Assembly (NCBI RefSeq): GCF_000521505.1 | Contig: NZ_CP003915.1 | Span: 4,340,001 to 4,404,000 of the forward strand | DNA length: 64,000 nucleotides | Direction: 5' to 3' | Source of the DNA: Advenella mimigardefordensis DPN7 | GTDB lineage: Bacteria; Pseudomonadota; Gammaproteobacteria; Burkholderiales; Burkholderiaceae_B | Shown: piece by piece, positions 8,569 through 16,923 of the stretch | Layout of the letters: every line of letters starts with the position of its first letter | Position numbering within the stretch: position 1 is the stretch's first letter | Notes under the pieces: model-generated | What the model was told of the DNA's origin: nothing | Databases searched by the model: none | What the model saw: the letters and a program-made list of their open reading frames with translations, nothing else | Made by a program: the position numbers and the translations under genes

Positions 8569-9081
8569 ATGTTCTACTATTGGTATTTAGCCTATATCAC
8601 CTGGAGGGACTACCTAGATACTGATAGAGAGAATATATTGAGGCCTTTAGAAATACCAACAGATTCTTTTACGTTCAAATTTTTCATGAATAACATCGCG
8701 CTCCTTTTGCTGGCAGTATTTATTACATATATTGTCGTTGTCACACTAATTACCTTACAAATTTCTTCAAGAGAACGACGTCGTCAAATAAACGCCACTA
8801 CGCCTCCGCCCCCCCATGAACTTAAGTTGGAGCTAAAAACAGTCACAAACCCTGAGACGGGTCAGGTTCGTGTGGAGACAATCATACAAAACCCAGTGCG
8901 CGACGAAAGATATACCTATGCGTTTTATCTTATCGTCGATGGAGTTCGTACCACCGTTCGCTGGCACGAAGAAACTCCATTTTTTGTAATTCCGAGGCCT
9001 AGTGCAAACAAAAAGACAGAAGTACTAGCCTTTGCAAAATCGGAATCGGGTAGTCTAGCTACATTACGACAAATTTTATAG
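8569..9081 (+). CDS. Single-pass membrane protein carrying the YAFYL accessory domain
   Basis: A 170-residue protein. Residues 43-66 form one strong transmembrane helix (IALLLLAVFITYIVVVTLI), followed by basic residues (SSRERRRQ), which suggests that the C-terminal part stays in the cytoplasm. After a proline-rich linker (TPPPPHEL), residues 90-165 are the accessory domain, closest to that of the hydrolase at 5507: LELKTV, YTYAFYLIVDGVR and VLAFAKSESG. It has no catalytic domain. It may tether or dock hydrolases or other capsule enzymes at the membrane, which is an inference from shared domain content. It ends nine bases from the convergent gene at 9091. I know no family for the full-length protein. 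Confidence 0.55.
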   Translation: MFYYWYLAYITWRDYLDTDRENILRPLEIPTDSFTFKFFMNNIALLLLAVFITYIVVVTLITLQISSRERRRQINATTPPPPHELKLELKTVTNPETGQVRVETIIQNPVRDERYTYAFYLIVDGVRTTVRWHEETPFFVIPRPSANKKTEVLAFAKSESGSLATLRQIL

Positions 9082-9090
9082 TTTCGTTTA

Positions 9091-10431
9091 TCACGCAACG
9101 ATACTTAGATAGTTGATATCTAACGTAACCAGCGCGTCTCTTATGCTTTCAGTTTTGCCTACCAGCGAATTAATCCCTTGCTTTTTATCAATTCGCTGAG
9201 CGCAGAGTTTTATCAATTTATCATTAAAAATAATTTTCGATTGTGGGTGTTTACTCAAAAATTGCAAGTTATCGCGTAGGCGTGCCATGAGGGCAGATTG
9301 CCTATTATATGATGAGGCAATACTATTACTAATGCTGGGAACTTCAAATTTTTTCGAGGAATCAAGTAATATTTTCGGATGGTACTCCCCGCTACCCTTG
9401 AAATCTGGTAGTTTTAATATCGACGCTTTTTGCAAGTACTTTGACTGACCAAGCTGATCTTGACTCCAAGCTGAAGAGTCATACTCAATGAGATTCAGAT
9501 AGGGGTTAATTCTATCTACGATATCAAATACTAACTTACCGGAAGTTTTCTGAGAATGAGTTAAACACAATGACGCTTGATAGAAATGGCGATCTATCAA
9601 TGGGAGATACATTAGTTCGCCTAATCTCAATCCTCTGTTCCCATGCGCAAAATGAAATCTGTGTCTCAAAAAGTTATAATGTTGATCGATTTTCTGTAAA
9701 AAGGCATTGCCAGGCATGGTAGCAACCGTATCAGCAAAAATAGCCTTGGCAGAGTTATATATTTGTGCTGGAATAATATTGCCAGGAACTAACGCATTAA
9801 AAATCACACCGGCATCCTCGCGGACCGTTGTTGAATCATCTTGAATTTTTTTATACGTAGTTTCATAACGTTTAAAAACCTCAGACCAATAACCTCTGTA
9901 AATTTCACCGCCGGCTCCACGAAATTGCACCTTATATTGTGCATCATCGTAAGCATATGAATAATACGCTGGTTGAAAATTAAAGCGCACATTTGAAAAA
10001 TCATTTTGCCAATCACTAAGAGACTCTTCAAAATTAATTGGCGTCTTACGTACTGGCAATTCTGGCTCTAACTCGCAAAACTTCAACCCGAACATCAGAG
10101 AAATCTTATTGGCGATTGACAAATCTTTTTGCACATGATCTTTTATATTATCCGATACTTTTTTCGGATCAATACTATGCACGTAAAAATCCTTATTACC
10201 TAGCACCGACATCAATACAGCTAGTGTTGCCCTGGAATCTTTTCCTCCTGACATAAAAAGCTTCTTAAAGCTGTTCGCAAATACACGATTAAACGCAGCA
10301 GTTCTATTCCTACTGGCAGCAAGCCCTTTTTCAAGCTGAGCGTCATAATCTATTTCTGAAGCATCTATCTCGAATTTCTCGATCGATGAGACTCCATTAT
10401 TTTTAAACAACAGCGATTTATTAGCTGGCAA
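9091..10431 (-). CDS. Asparagine-synthase-like amidotransferase, C-terminal (PP-loop) part of a frameshifted gene
   Basis: The frame carries the PP-loop ATP-pyrophosphatase motif SGGKDSR (residues 61-67 of this frame), as in asparagine synthases and the WbpS-type enzymes that turn a sugar carboxylate into a carboxamide. It has no real start codon (the first possible is a TTG) and continues the 10421-10879 frame. Removing one base from the A5 run at 10477-10481 (T5 on the coding strand) joins both into one protein of nearly 600 residues, reading NYSSFAYPYALETAIKE across the junction. With wecB and wecC making UDP-ManNAcA nearby, amidation of the uronic acid is a reasonable guess. Either a real mutation or a homopolymer sequencing error broke the frame. 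Confidence 0.7.
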   Translation of the reverse strand: MPANKSLLFKNNGVSSIEKFEIDASEIDYDAQLEKGLAASRNRTAAFNRVFANSFKKLFMSGGKDSRATLAVLMSVLGNKDFYVHSIDPKKVSDNIKDHVQKDLSIANKISLMFGLKFCELEPELPVRKTPINFEESLSDWQNDFSNVRFNFQPAYYSYAYDDAQYKVQFRGAGGEIYRGYWSEVFKRYETTYKKIQDDSTTVREDAGVIFNALVPGNIIPAQIYNSAKAIFADTVATMPGNAFLQKIDQHYNFLRHRFHFAHGNRGLRLGELMYLPLIDRHFYQASLCLTHSQKTSGKLVFDIVDRINPYLNLIEYDSSAWSQDQLGQSKYLQKASILKLPDFKGSGEYHPKILLDSSKKFEVPSISNSIASSYNRQSALMARLRDNLQFLSKHPQSKIIFNDKLIKLCAQRIDKKQGINSLVGKTESIRDALVTLDINYLSIVA

Positions 10432-10879
10432 AATTTTTATTTCTTTTATTGCTGTTTCTAAAGCATACGGATACGCAAAAAGAAGAATAATTAGAAAGAA
10501 TCAAAGGCGCTAGATACTCAACATTCAAGGTTAATTCTGTATTTGGTCTATTATCAAGGTGTTTTTTTAACGCCTTAAATGAGTTGCTTATTGTCACTAC
10601 CGAACCTTCGAAATGATAAAAAGCACTGTAGAATCCAAACAAATCGGTGCAAACACCAATCTCTCTTTGCCCTAAGCCATTGGTATTTTGCCAAACGTAG
10701 ATAAACTCACCAGACGCATTTTTTATCTGTTCGCTATCAATTTTCTCAATAGATACGTCGCAAGAAACGAAAAATTCGTCCTCACTAATCATATAACCGT
10801 CAAAATATAAAACTCTGCGTCCAGCTTCAACACTATGATTATTTAAATCTAATTCCAATACAAAATAATTCGAATCCAT
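10421..10879 (-). CDS. Asparagine-synthase-like protein, N-terminal part of the frameshifted gene
   Basis: This is the first part of the gene continued in 9091-10431. I start at the ATG at 10879, since the extra upstream codons begin with a TTG. The segment resembles the N-terminal domain of asparagine-synthase-like proteins (GEFIYVWQN, then VCTDLFGFYSAFYH). The residue after the first methionine is aspartate, not the cysteine needed for glutaminase activity. The enzyme would therefore have to take free ammonia or another amine, or act as a ligase of another kind. The last 20 residues before the stop are out of frame and meaningless, because of one extra base at 10477-10481. Confidence 0.6.
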   Translation of the reverse strand: MDSNYFVLELDLNNHSVEAGRRVLYFDGYMISEDEFFVSCDVSIEKIDSEQIKNASGEFIYVWQNTNGLGQREIGVCTDLFGFYSAFYHFEGSVVTISNSFKALKKHLDNRPNTELTLNVEYLAPLILSNYSSFCVSVCFRNSNKRNKNFAS

Positions 10880-10907
10880 TCCACTGCCATCCCTTTGATC
10901 TATCAAA

Positions 10908-10927
10908 ATTAATAGTAAGCTATTAAT
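10908..10927. other. Perfect AT-rich inverted repeat
   Basis: ATTAATAG and CTATTAAT are separated by TAAG. It lies between the beta-helix gene and the asparagine-synthase-like gene, 28 bases before the latter's ATG. It could be a protein binding site or a weak hairpin; no U-tract follows in either direction. Confidence 0.35.
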
Positions 10928-11008
10928 TTAATTTGAATCTTTCTGTTACTCTACACTTAGATAATTTAGCTCTTATTACTACGGCAGCAAGAGCCAACTT
11001 TCATCAAT

Positions 11009-12010
11009 CTATTGAGAGATTATTCTCGCTCCAGAAAATGACTTAGTTGAACACCAAGGTCGTTGAACCTTACGTCCCATTAGCTCAATCGGAGGCACGG
11101 AATCGACAGAGAACTGATTATTCCGTTCAACATTCAAAATTGATGGGCACTCACCTGCCGGCTTTTTACAATCCTTGTTCGCAACCCTATCACAAAACCA
11201 TTCTTGAAGTGCTGGTACATTTTCCAAATTCACGAATTTATTGTTTTCAACGACGTTACCGTTAGCACGATCCCGAAACTTGATAGGTGCACCACACGTA
11301 CCATCGAACACATTATTAATTATTTTATTTTTTGAGGAGAAATGAGCAAGATAAATTGCGTGTAAGCCTCCACATACCTCGCTATTCCGGATATCGATGA
11401 ACTGATTCCCGATAATTTTATTATTACTCGAATTTATAAGTCTTATTGCCCCAAATGCAATTCGTCCTTTACTATTCGTTTGTTTAGAGCCGATAGTTCT
11501 AAAAACATTATTTTTTAACGTCAACTCACTGTTGCCTCTGCTAGCACTATCACGATCACCAACTACAGATAACACAGAAAAATATTTTTTTACTTCAATA
11601 TTTTCAATAGTTAAATTTAATTTTTGACCATCTTTTGCGTATAGCGTAATCCATTCTTTATGGATCCCTCCATTAGAAAAAACAGGCCGCAAACCATTCT
11701 TGATTTCACCCACGATTTTCACCGTGGGAAGTGATTTTCCTAAAACAATTCCCTTATACTGCCCAGTATACGTTCCTGGCAATACATGAACTGTTATTAC
11801 ATCATTCGCAGAATGATTGGAGTCGTACACAACGTCTAAGGCTTTTGCGATCGACTTGAACGCAAGCTCCCTAGTCGTTCCAGAGTTTGTATCGTCACCT
11901 GTTGGTGAAATATAGTACTCCGTTGCGAATGCCCAAGAAGGGATATAAATTAGTGCAATGAGCAGTATCAGGAAACACTTCCCAAGATATCCGAACCTTT
12001 GTGAGATCAC
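11009..12010 (-). CDS. Secreted right-handed beta-helix protein (pectate-lyase-like fold)
   Basis: The GTG start at 12010 is preceded by AAGGAG at a good distance. Residues 8-29 form a signal peptide (ILLIALIYIPSWAFA), so the protein is exported. The mature start YYISPTGDDTNSGT is the hallmark N-cap of parallel beta-helix proteins related to polysaccharide lyases. Later repeats such as NNKIIGNQFIDI, KNKIINNVFDG and NVVENNKFVNL are the N-rich turns of the coils. The C-terminus has several cysteines that may form disulfides. It is 333 residues, a little short for a full lyase. Likely periplasmic or surface action on the capsule (trimming, epimerisation or lysis) is inferred from fold and location. 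Confidence 0.7.
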   Translation of the reverse strand: MISQRFGYLGKCFLILLIALIYIPSWAFATEYYISPTGDDTNSGTTRELAFKSIAKALDVVYDSNHSANDVITVHVLPGTYTGQYKGIVLGKSLPTVKIVGEIKNGLRPVFSNGGIHKEWITLYAKDGQKLNLTIENIEVKKYFSVLSVVGDRDSASRGNSELTLKNNVFRTIGSKQTNSKGRIAFGAIRLINSSNNKIIGNQFIDIRNSEVCGGLHAIYLAHFSSKNKIINNVFDGTCGAPIKFRDRANGNVVENNKFVNLENVPALQEWFCDRVANKDCKKPAGECPSILNVERNNQFSVDSVPPIELMGRKVQRPWCSTKSFSGARIISQ

Positions 12011-12141
12011 TCTTGATGCTCCTTATTTATTCTCGCCCGAAGTACACCCGCCTTCACTTCGTAAGCGACGCACCCAAAATTTAGACCTAATACAAACTCG
12101 CAAGTACGACCAACCCAAACAAAGTGGTACATCTATTTTAT

Positions 12142-12179
12142 AAAAATCAATAGCAAGGCACCTTGGCAATTGCTATTGA
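12142..12179 (-). terminator. Rho-independent terminator after the glycosyltransferase gene
   Basis: A perfect 10-bp stem, TCAATAGCAA (12147-12156) and TTGCTATTGA (12170-12179), is followed on the minus strand by TTTTT (12146-12142). It lies 18 bases after the stop of the gene ending at 12197, and probably ends the export/synthesis operon before the beta-helix gene. Confidence 0.7.
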
Positions 12180-12196
12180 GTGTCGACAAATTGGAA

Positions 12197-12922
12197 TCAA
12201 ATAGCTTCTGTAATTAAATCTATCTCTCTCTGCACAGTCTTTTCAAATCCGCATTTTTGAGCTACATTTTCCGACCCTTTTTTCGAAAGTTCCAAGTAAC
12301 TAGTTGGATTGTTATATAGCTTCTCGACAGCATCAGCAATTGCTTTCGGGCTCTCCGGCTCGACCACCATTGCAACTTCGTTGCTAACAAATTCTGGAAT
12401 AGCAGCAACATTTGTCGTTATCGCCACCAACCCTGACGACATGGCTTCATCACGAGATACTCCCTGTGTATCCATCCTTGTCGGCACCAGAAAAATACCG
12501 TTAGCACGGTGATATTCGGCTATTTCTGCATGCGTCAAAAATTGTTTTTTTACTGTCACATTTGGGAAATTCTTGATCGGTGCCACTGTAGAATCAAACA
12601 ACTCGCCATCACCCACTAATGTAAAATTTAACTGATCAAAATATGGGCGCTGCGACAATTCTAAAATAGCAGAAACTGTCAAATCGTTGGCATAAACTAG
12701 TTTCGCATATGGCCGAATCGACAAAAAATTCAGACGATCGGAAGCTGATTTTTCAGTGTAGCTGAAAATCCCCCCATCGATGAAATTATTGATGATTGAA
12801 TATGTTTCTGGAGAAATTTTTATACCAAAATCCTCTTCCGTACTATCCACTAACCATTGTGAAACAAAAACAAAATGTAGATTGGGATGTTTTAAAGCAA
12901 AGATATCTTTCCAAAACTTCAC
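12197..12922 (-). CDS. GT4-type glycosyltransferase C-terminal half, frame-shifted continuation of the upstream gene
   Basis: A GT-B donor-binding half: NFLSIRPYAKLVYANDL, LVGDGELF, and the EX7E-like loop in GVSRDEAMSSGLVAITTNVAAIPEF. No proper start exists (the first codon of the frame is a GTG in mid-domain), and the acceptor half lies at the end of the upstream ORF (12927-16721). Deleting one base of the T6 run at 12941-12946 fuses the two, reading RQKRLSDKRVKFWKD through the junction, and gives one protein of about 1,500 residues. The two pieces might still be made by ribosomal slippage on the A6 of the mRNA, but I see no clear evidence for programmed frameshifting. Role: sugar transfer during capsule polymer synthesis. 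Confidence 0.75.
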   Translation of the reverse strand: MKFWKDIFALKHPNLHFVFVSQWLVDSTEEDFGIKISPETYSIINNFIDGGIFSYTEKSASDRLNFLSIRPYAKLVYANDLTVSAILELSQRPYFDQLNFTLVGDGELFDSTVAPIKNFPNVTVKKQFLTHAEIAEYHRANGIFLVPTRMDTQGVSRDEAMSSGLVAITTNVAAIPEFVSNEVAMVVEPESPKAIADAVEKLYNNPTSYLELSKKGSENVAQKCGFEKTVQREIDLITEAI

Positions 12923-12926
12923 TCGC

Positions 12927-15900
12927 TTATCGGACAGGCGTTTTTTGCCGTTTCACTTCGTCAGCGGACATATTTTTAAATTCAAACGATCGGCGTTTCC
13001 AATGCTGAATTTCTGACCCATGAACCCAAATAAATATCTTTGTGTTCTCCAAATAGTCTTTAACCACATCCCATATTTTGTCATCTAAAATATGTATCAA
13101 TACCTTTCTGAATTGACCTGTCTTTAACGTAGCATGTAACAGCGCGTGGTCTCCAGACGCCACGTCAATTCCTTCGAACTCACGATAGTGATTGGTAACT
13201 TTACCAGCAACGCGAAATACATCAGACACTAAACCCGCTGTTCTGTAGCGTCTTAGCCGTGAGTGCACGAATCCGTATTTATATAGATCGTCATAATCGG
13301 GATATTGTTTACTAACCACCAAATTATTAGACTTCCCTATAACAGCATATGGAGTCTCATTAGCGGTGCCCAATACTAATCGACTTATTGATAACCGGCC
13401 GGCAGAAAGTAGCTTCATTCCAAACCGAACGTAAACGCAATGCTCCGGGATCGCCAGCGCGTGATGATCCCCGATTTTATTCATAGAATGCGCGATCTTT
13501 TTACCGTCTTTGTCCTGGAATTCAAAGACTGTCATCGTATCCAGAGTCCCATCGCACTCTAACTTAAATTGGCTGTTCAATACAAGATTTAATTCTTCGC
13601 GCCTAAAATTTCTCTTCGTATATACATATACATGCTTTCCGGTCGCAAGCTTAGAATTGATATTAAAAGAATCTCCTTGACGGCCAAACTTAATCGCACT
13701 GGTCGCTGGCTCAGGTATGAACTCAAACAATTGCGCCCCAGACAAACCTGGACCTGATGAGATTTCTGTAGGCGATTTCTCGCCTGATGCAGGAGGCAAA
13801 CTTTCGGAAACGGATACTAGTTGATTTAAATATGACACTCCGGTGTCTGACACGGTCATATCATTTACTAAATCCATCAATACTTGACTGTAAGGAAATG
13901 GAAGATGTTGGCAATAATTAAACTCGTCTATTGCTAACATATTAGCATTTCGTAACACAAGTTCCTCTGGAGCGCTAAACAAACCATTAACCAATGCATC
14001 TGTAAGCTGGCTTCGTCTAATAATGGCACGACGTGCGGATAATTCAGAAACACGCGAATATTGCTTTCCATCATTTACTAACTGCGCGGTTACTTCTGAC
14101 GCCGAATAATAAGACAATTTTCCTATTACCTCAGCATTCGAGTAACCAGTTGCCAGCTCCAAGTCATTCAAATAATTAGGGCCGTAGTAATCATCTGGCG
14201 AAAACACCGAAATCCAATCGTTCGCATTCATTTCATTCAGCGCAGTGACAAATTGATCTTGGGAACTCAGCACTATGACATCTATGCTAGCCAATTGTGC
14301 AGCCAAATCATGTGATGGAGCAACGACGACCAGCGATTTGCCTTCATATCGTTGACGATCAAAGCCTGCTTTTACCATTTCATAATCGTTTATCGATCTT
14401 ATGGCTGCAAGTACAAAAATTTTGCTACGGCTCGAAATATACTGTTTTCCGGACAGTTTAGCCCTGATATAAGCGAGCCGGTGCGCATACGTATGCTCAC
14501 CAAACACTTTTCTTAGACCGAGCAATCTAAACTTGCGATACATACCTTCGTCTCGGCATACGCTTTCCAGTCCTTCACGTAACTGCAAAGGATTATCCGA
14601 AGAAACAACGAGATCGCCAAACAGCAACCGAACTCCGCGTGAGAAATTTGACACGACCACAGTATTGGAAGCTAGCAGCTCGAACACACGACGCGCAAAC
14701 ATTGTTTGCGATTGCTTAATCGTGTTCATATTGATACCGTATCGGTATCCTTTATATGCCTTATCGATCTCGGAAAATGGGAGTTTTCCTAAGATGAAAG
14801 TTTTGTATTTTTCCGGGAAAGTATAGTGCGGATGAGGGTTGTCAAAATTTCTGTCATAGATTTCGACGCCTTTGAACTGCCTTACTGTATCTATCAGCGA
14901 ACCAAAATCTCGCTGACGCTCAGGGTATCTCAGATAATAGGAGCCGGCGAAATTAAAAGCATCTTTTCTCTCAAATTTTTCAATCGGATTATGAGTTTTG
15001 GGCTGCGCGGCAAATGGGAGCAAGAATACGTTAGTATGGCCTACTCTTTGCTTGTACTTGGGGATACAATCAATATCTGTGGTGAAAACAAAATCCACCA
15101 TGCAAGCTATCGGCAAAAAAGTTCCAAAGTGAACTGGATCTTCCTTATTCCAAAACATTGTAGGTACATTGTTCAAATTGCACCACTTTACCGCTGACTG
15201 AATTTCTTCCTTCGCATTACTAATTTTAGTTTTCCACAAACCATCCAAGCCTTGCCAGGCGGATTCGATAAAAAGCAGGTCTGGCTGAAACTCCACAAGT
15301 TGTTGCTCCCAGTTATCTGGATGCAACTGAAGAATATTAGCCTCTGGCGCAAAAGAATGATAAGTAAACTCATCCATAACACCTGCAATTTTCAACTGTC
15401 TTTCTTGAGATTCGGTGACAGGACTATTAAAATCTTTCAAATCAACCGTTGCAAGAGGCGTTAAATTTACGGACTCTCGATTGGTCTTAGTTGAAGGAGA
15501 CACCTTCTCAAACTTGAATTGTTTAGAAAGCTTACGTTGCTTGGCTACTTTCCTAATTTTAAATAGTGCAGTTGGCAAATGAAATAAACCGTGCAACGAT
15601 TTTCCGGCCTGTAGAATTGCGTAACCTAACTGAAACGATATTGTTCCTCGCAGCTTATCCTGTGCCTCAACAAACTTGTCATCGAATTCAGCTATTTGTT
15701 GCTTATACCGAATTTCGCGAGCAGACAAACCATTCATTTTGACACGAATCTTTTCTAACTCTAAATCCAGTTTGTTCTTATTTTCTTCTACAACATGCAC
15801 TCGTTCAAGCGCAGCCTCTAGCCGACTCTCTAGCTCCTGATTTTGTGCTTTAAGTACACTCAGTTTGTCAATCAGCGATTTTGATTCTAACGATAATGCC

Positions 15901-16721
15901 CGGTTTTTTTCAAGCTGACTAGTAATCTCAGTTTGAAAACGAGCATTCGTTGATCGAAGATTACTCATAGTCGACTGCTGCTCGTCCACAACCAATTGAA
16001 GGCGATCAGTTTTATCCTCATATTCTTTACTGAGCGCTTGAAGCGAGTCATGCGAAATACATAATGTTTCATAACGACGCTGTAGATCATTAAATGCCGC
16101 TTGTTGAGCATGACCTGTAGCAATCTCGGTTCGTGCGGTCTCCAGCTCTTTGGCAAAACTCTCCTTATCCGCCAAAGCACGCTCATATATTTTAGAGAGG
16201 TTAGTTTCTTTCTCTCGTAATTGTACAATCAAGCCCTGTAAATGCTCCTCCCTCTCAATTGCCAAATTGTTAGCCTTACTCGATTCTTCATTAAATTTTT
16301 CGAGCTTTTTAACTTCCTGAACCAAGCTCTCCAATCGATTTTTGCATCCGTTCAATTCAATATCTTTTTGAAGCAGCAATTGCTCTGCTCGGATAGCAGT
16401 TTGTTTTAAAATTTCTACCTGCTCACCTGTTTGATCTAACGAATGGCTAACCTGTTCACTTAGTAAATTAAATTGTTCATCTTGTTTAGCATAAGATATC
16501 TGAGCCGTATCCAACATTTGCTGGTTGCTTTTTAGCAACGACTCCAGTAAAGAAATAACCTTCTTTTGCTCAGAAATAATTGAATTCAAAGAGGTTTCTT
16601 TTTCCAACCACAGGCTCTCGTTCACTTGCTGTGCTTGTTCGAATCGCTTCAATTCATACTCGAGCCGTACAATTTGCAGTTCTTTATTTTGGTTATCGTC
16701 TTGCTCGGATATGTCCATCAT
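12927..16721 (-). CDS. Giant modular glycosyltransferase: coiled coil, CgeB-like GT, GT2-like region, beta-sandwich, start of GT4
   Basis: About 1,264 residues before the frame break. Residues 5-355 are a long heptad-rich coiled coil with many E, K, Q and L. Residues 430-750 resemble CgeB/DUF3880-type glycosyltransferases (LLFIESAWQG, FNFAGSYYLRYPER, MFARRVFELLASNT). Residues 767-920 look like a GT2 domain (WISVFSPDDYYGPNYLNDL). Residues 990-1120 form a beta-rich segment that may bind carbohydrate. The last residues begin a GT4 domain (IFIWVHGSE) completed in the frame at 12197-12922. I start at the ATG at 16721, which has GGGGA before it; upstream only a TTG is in frame. The enzyme probably builds the capsule repeat or polymer at the cytoplasmic membrane. 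Confidence 0.75.
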   Translation of the reverse strand: MMDISEQDDNQNKELQIVRLEYELKRFEQAQQVNESLWLEKETSLNSIISEQKKVISLLESLLKSNQQMLDTAQISYAKQDEQFNLLSEQVSHSLDQTGEQVEILKQTAIRAEQLLLQKDIELNGCKNRLESLVQEVKKLEKFNEESSKANNLAIEREEHLQGLIVQLREKETNLSKIYERALADKESFAKELETARTEIATGHAQQAAFNDLQRRYETLCISHDSLQALSKEYEDKTDRLQLVVDEQQSTMSNLRSTNARFQTEITSQLEKNRALSLESKSLIDKLSVLKAQNQELESRLEAALERVHVVEENKNKLDLELEKIRVKMNGLSAREIRYKQQIAEFDDKFVEAQDKLRGTISFQLGYAILQAGKSLHGLFHLPTALFKIRKVAKQRKLSKQFKFEKVSPSTKTNRESVNLTPLATVDLKDFNSPVTESQERQLKIAGVMDEFTYHSFAPEANILQLHPDNWEQQLVEFQPDLLFIESAWQGLDGLWKTKISNAKEEIQSAVKWCNLNNVPTMFWNKEDPVHFGTFLPIACMVDFVFTTDIDCIPKYKQRVGHTNVFLLPFAAQPKTHNPIEKFERKDAFNFAGSYYLRYPERQRDFGSLIDTVRQFKGVEIYDRNFDNPHPHYTFPEKYKTFILGKLPFSEIDKAYKGYRYGINMNTIKQSQTMFARRVFELLASNTVVVSNFSRGVRLLFGDLVVSSDNPLQLREGLESVCRDEGMYRKFRLLGLRKVFGEHTYAHRLAYIRAKLSGKQYISSRSKIFVLAAIRSINDYEMVKAGFDRQRYEGKSLVVVAPSHDLAAQLASIDVIVLSSQDQFVTALNEMNANDWISVFSPDDYYGPNYLNDLELATGYSNAEVIGKLSYYSASEVTAQLVNDGKQYSRVSELSARRAIIRRSQLTDALVNGLFSAPEELVLRNANMLAIDEFNYCQHLPFPYSQVLMDLVNDMTVSDTGVSYLNQLVSVSESLPPASGEKSPTEISSGPGLSGAQLFEFIPEPATSAIKFGRQGDSFNINSKLATGKHVYVYTKRNFRREELNLVLNSQFKLECDGTLDTMTVFEFQDKDGKKIAHSMNKIGDHHALAIPEHCVYVRFGMKLLSAGRLSISRLVLGTANETPYAVIGKSNNLVVSKQYPDYDDLYKYGFVHSRLRRYRTAGLVSDVFRVAGKVTNHYREFEGIDVASGDHALLHATLKTGQFRKVLIHILDDKIWDVVKDYLENTKIFIWVHGSEIQHWKRRSFEFKNMSADEVKRQKTPVR

Positions 16722-16780
16722 CGCCAAATATCCCCATACCTTTCTAGCGTAAAATTACAATTTTAAAATCTCAAACATAC

Positions 16781-16798
16781 CGGCCCTTGAGAGGGCCG
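16781..16798. terminator. GC-rich hairpin between wecC and the giant glycosyltransferase gene
   Basis: CGGCCCT (16781-16787) and AGGGCCG (16792-16798) enclose a 4-base loop. On the minus strand it is followed by GTATGTTTGAGATTTTAAAATT, a T-rich tail without a clean run. It may weaken read-through inside the operon. Confidence 0.45.
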
Positions 16799-16923
16799 CT
16801 TGCTATTGCATATGTCCAACAAACCAATTCGGGTAATGCCATGCACTTCTTTCGTGTATGTCCACGATAAACGGTAGACGAATGCCTTAAATTTAAATCA
16901 GCATCCGTCTCCTGATTTGTTAC

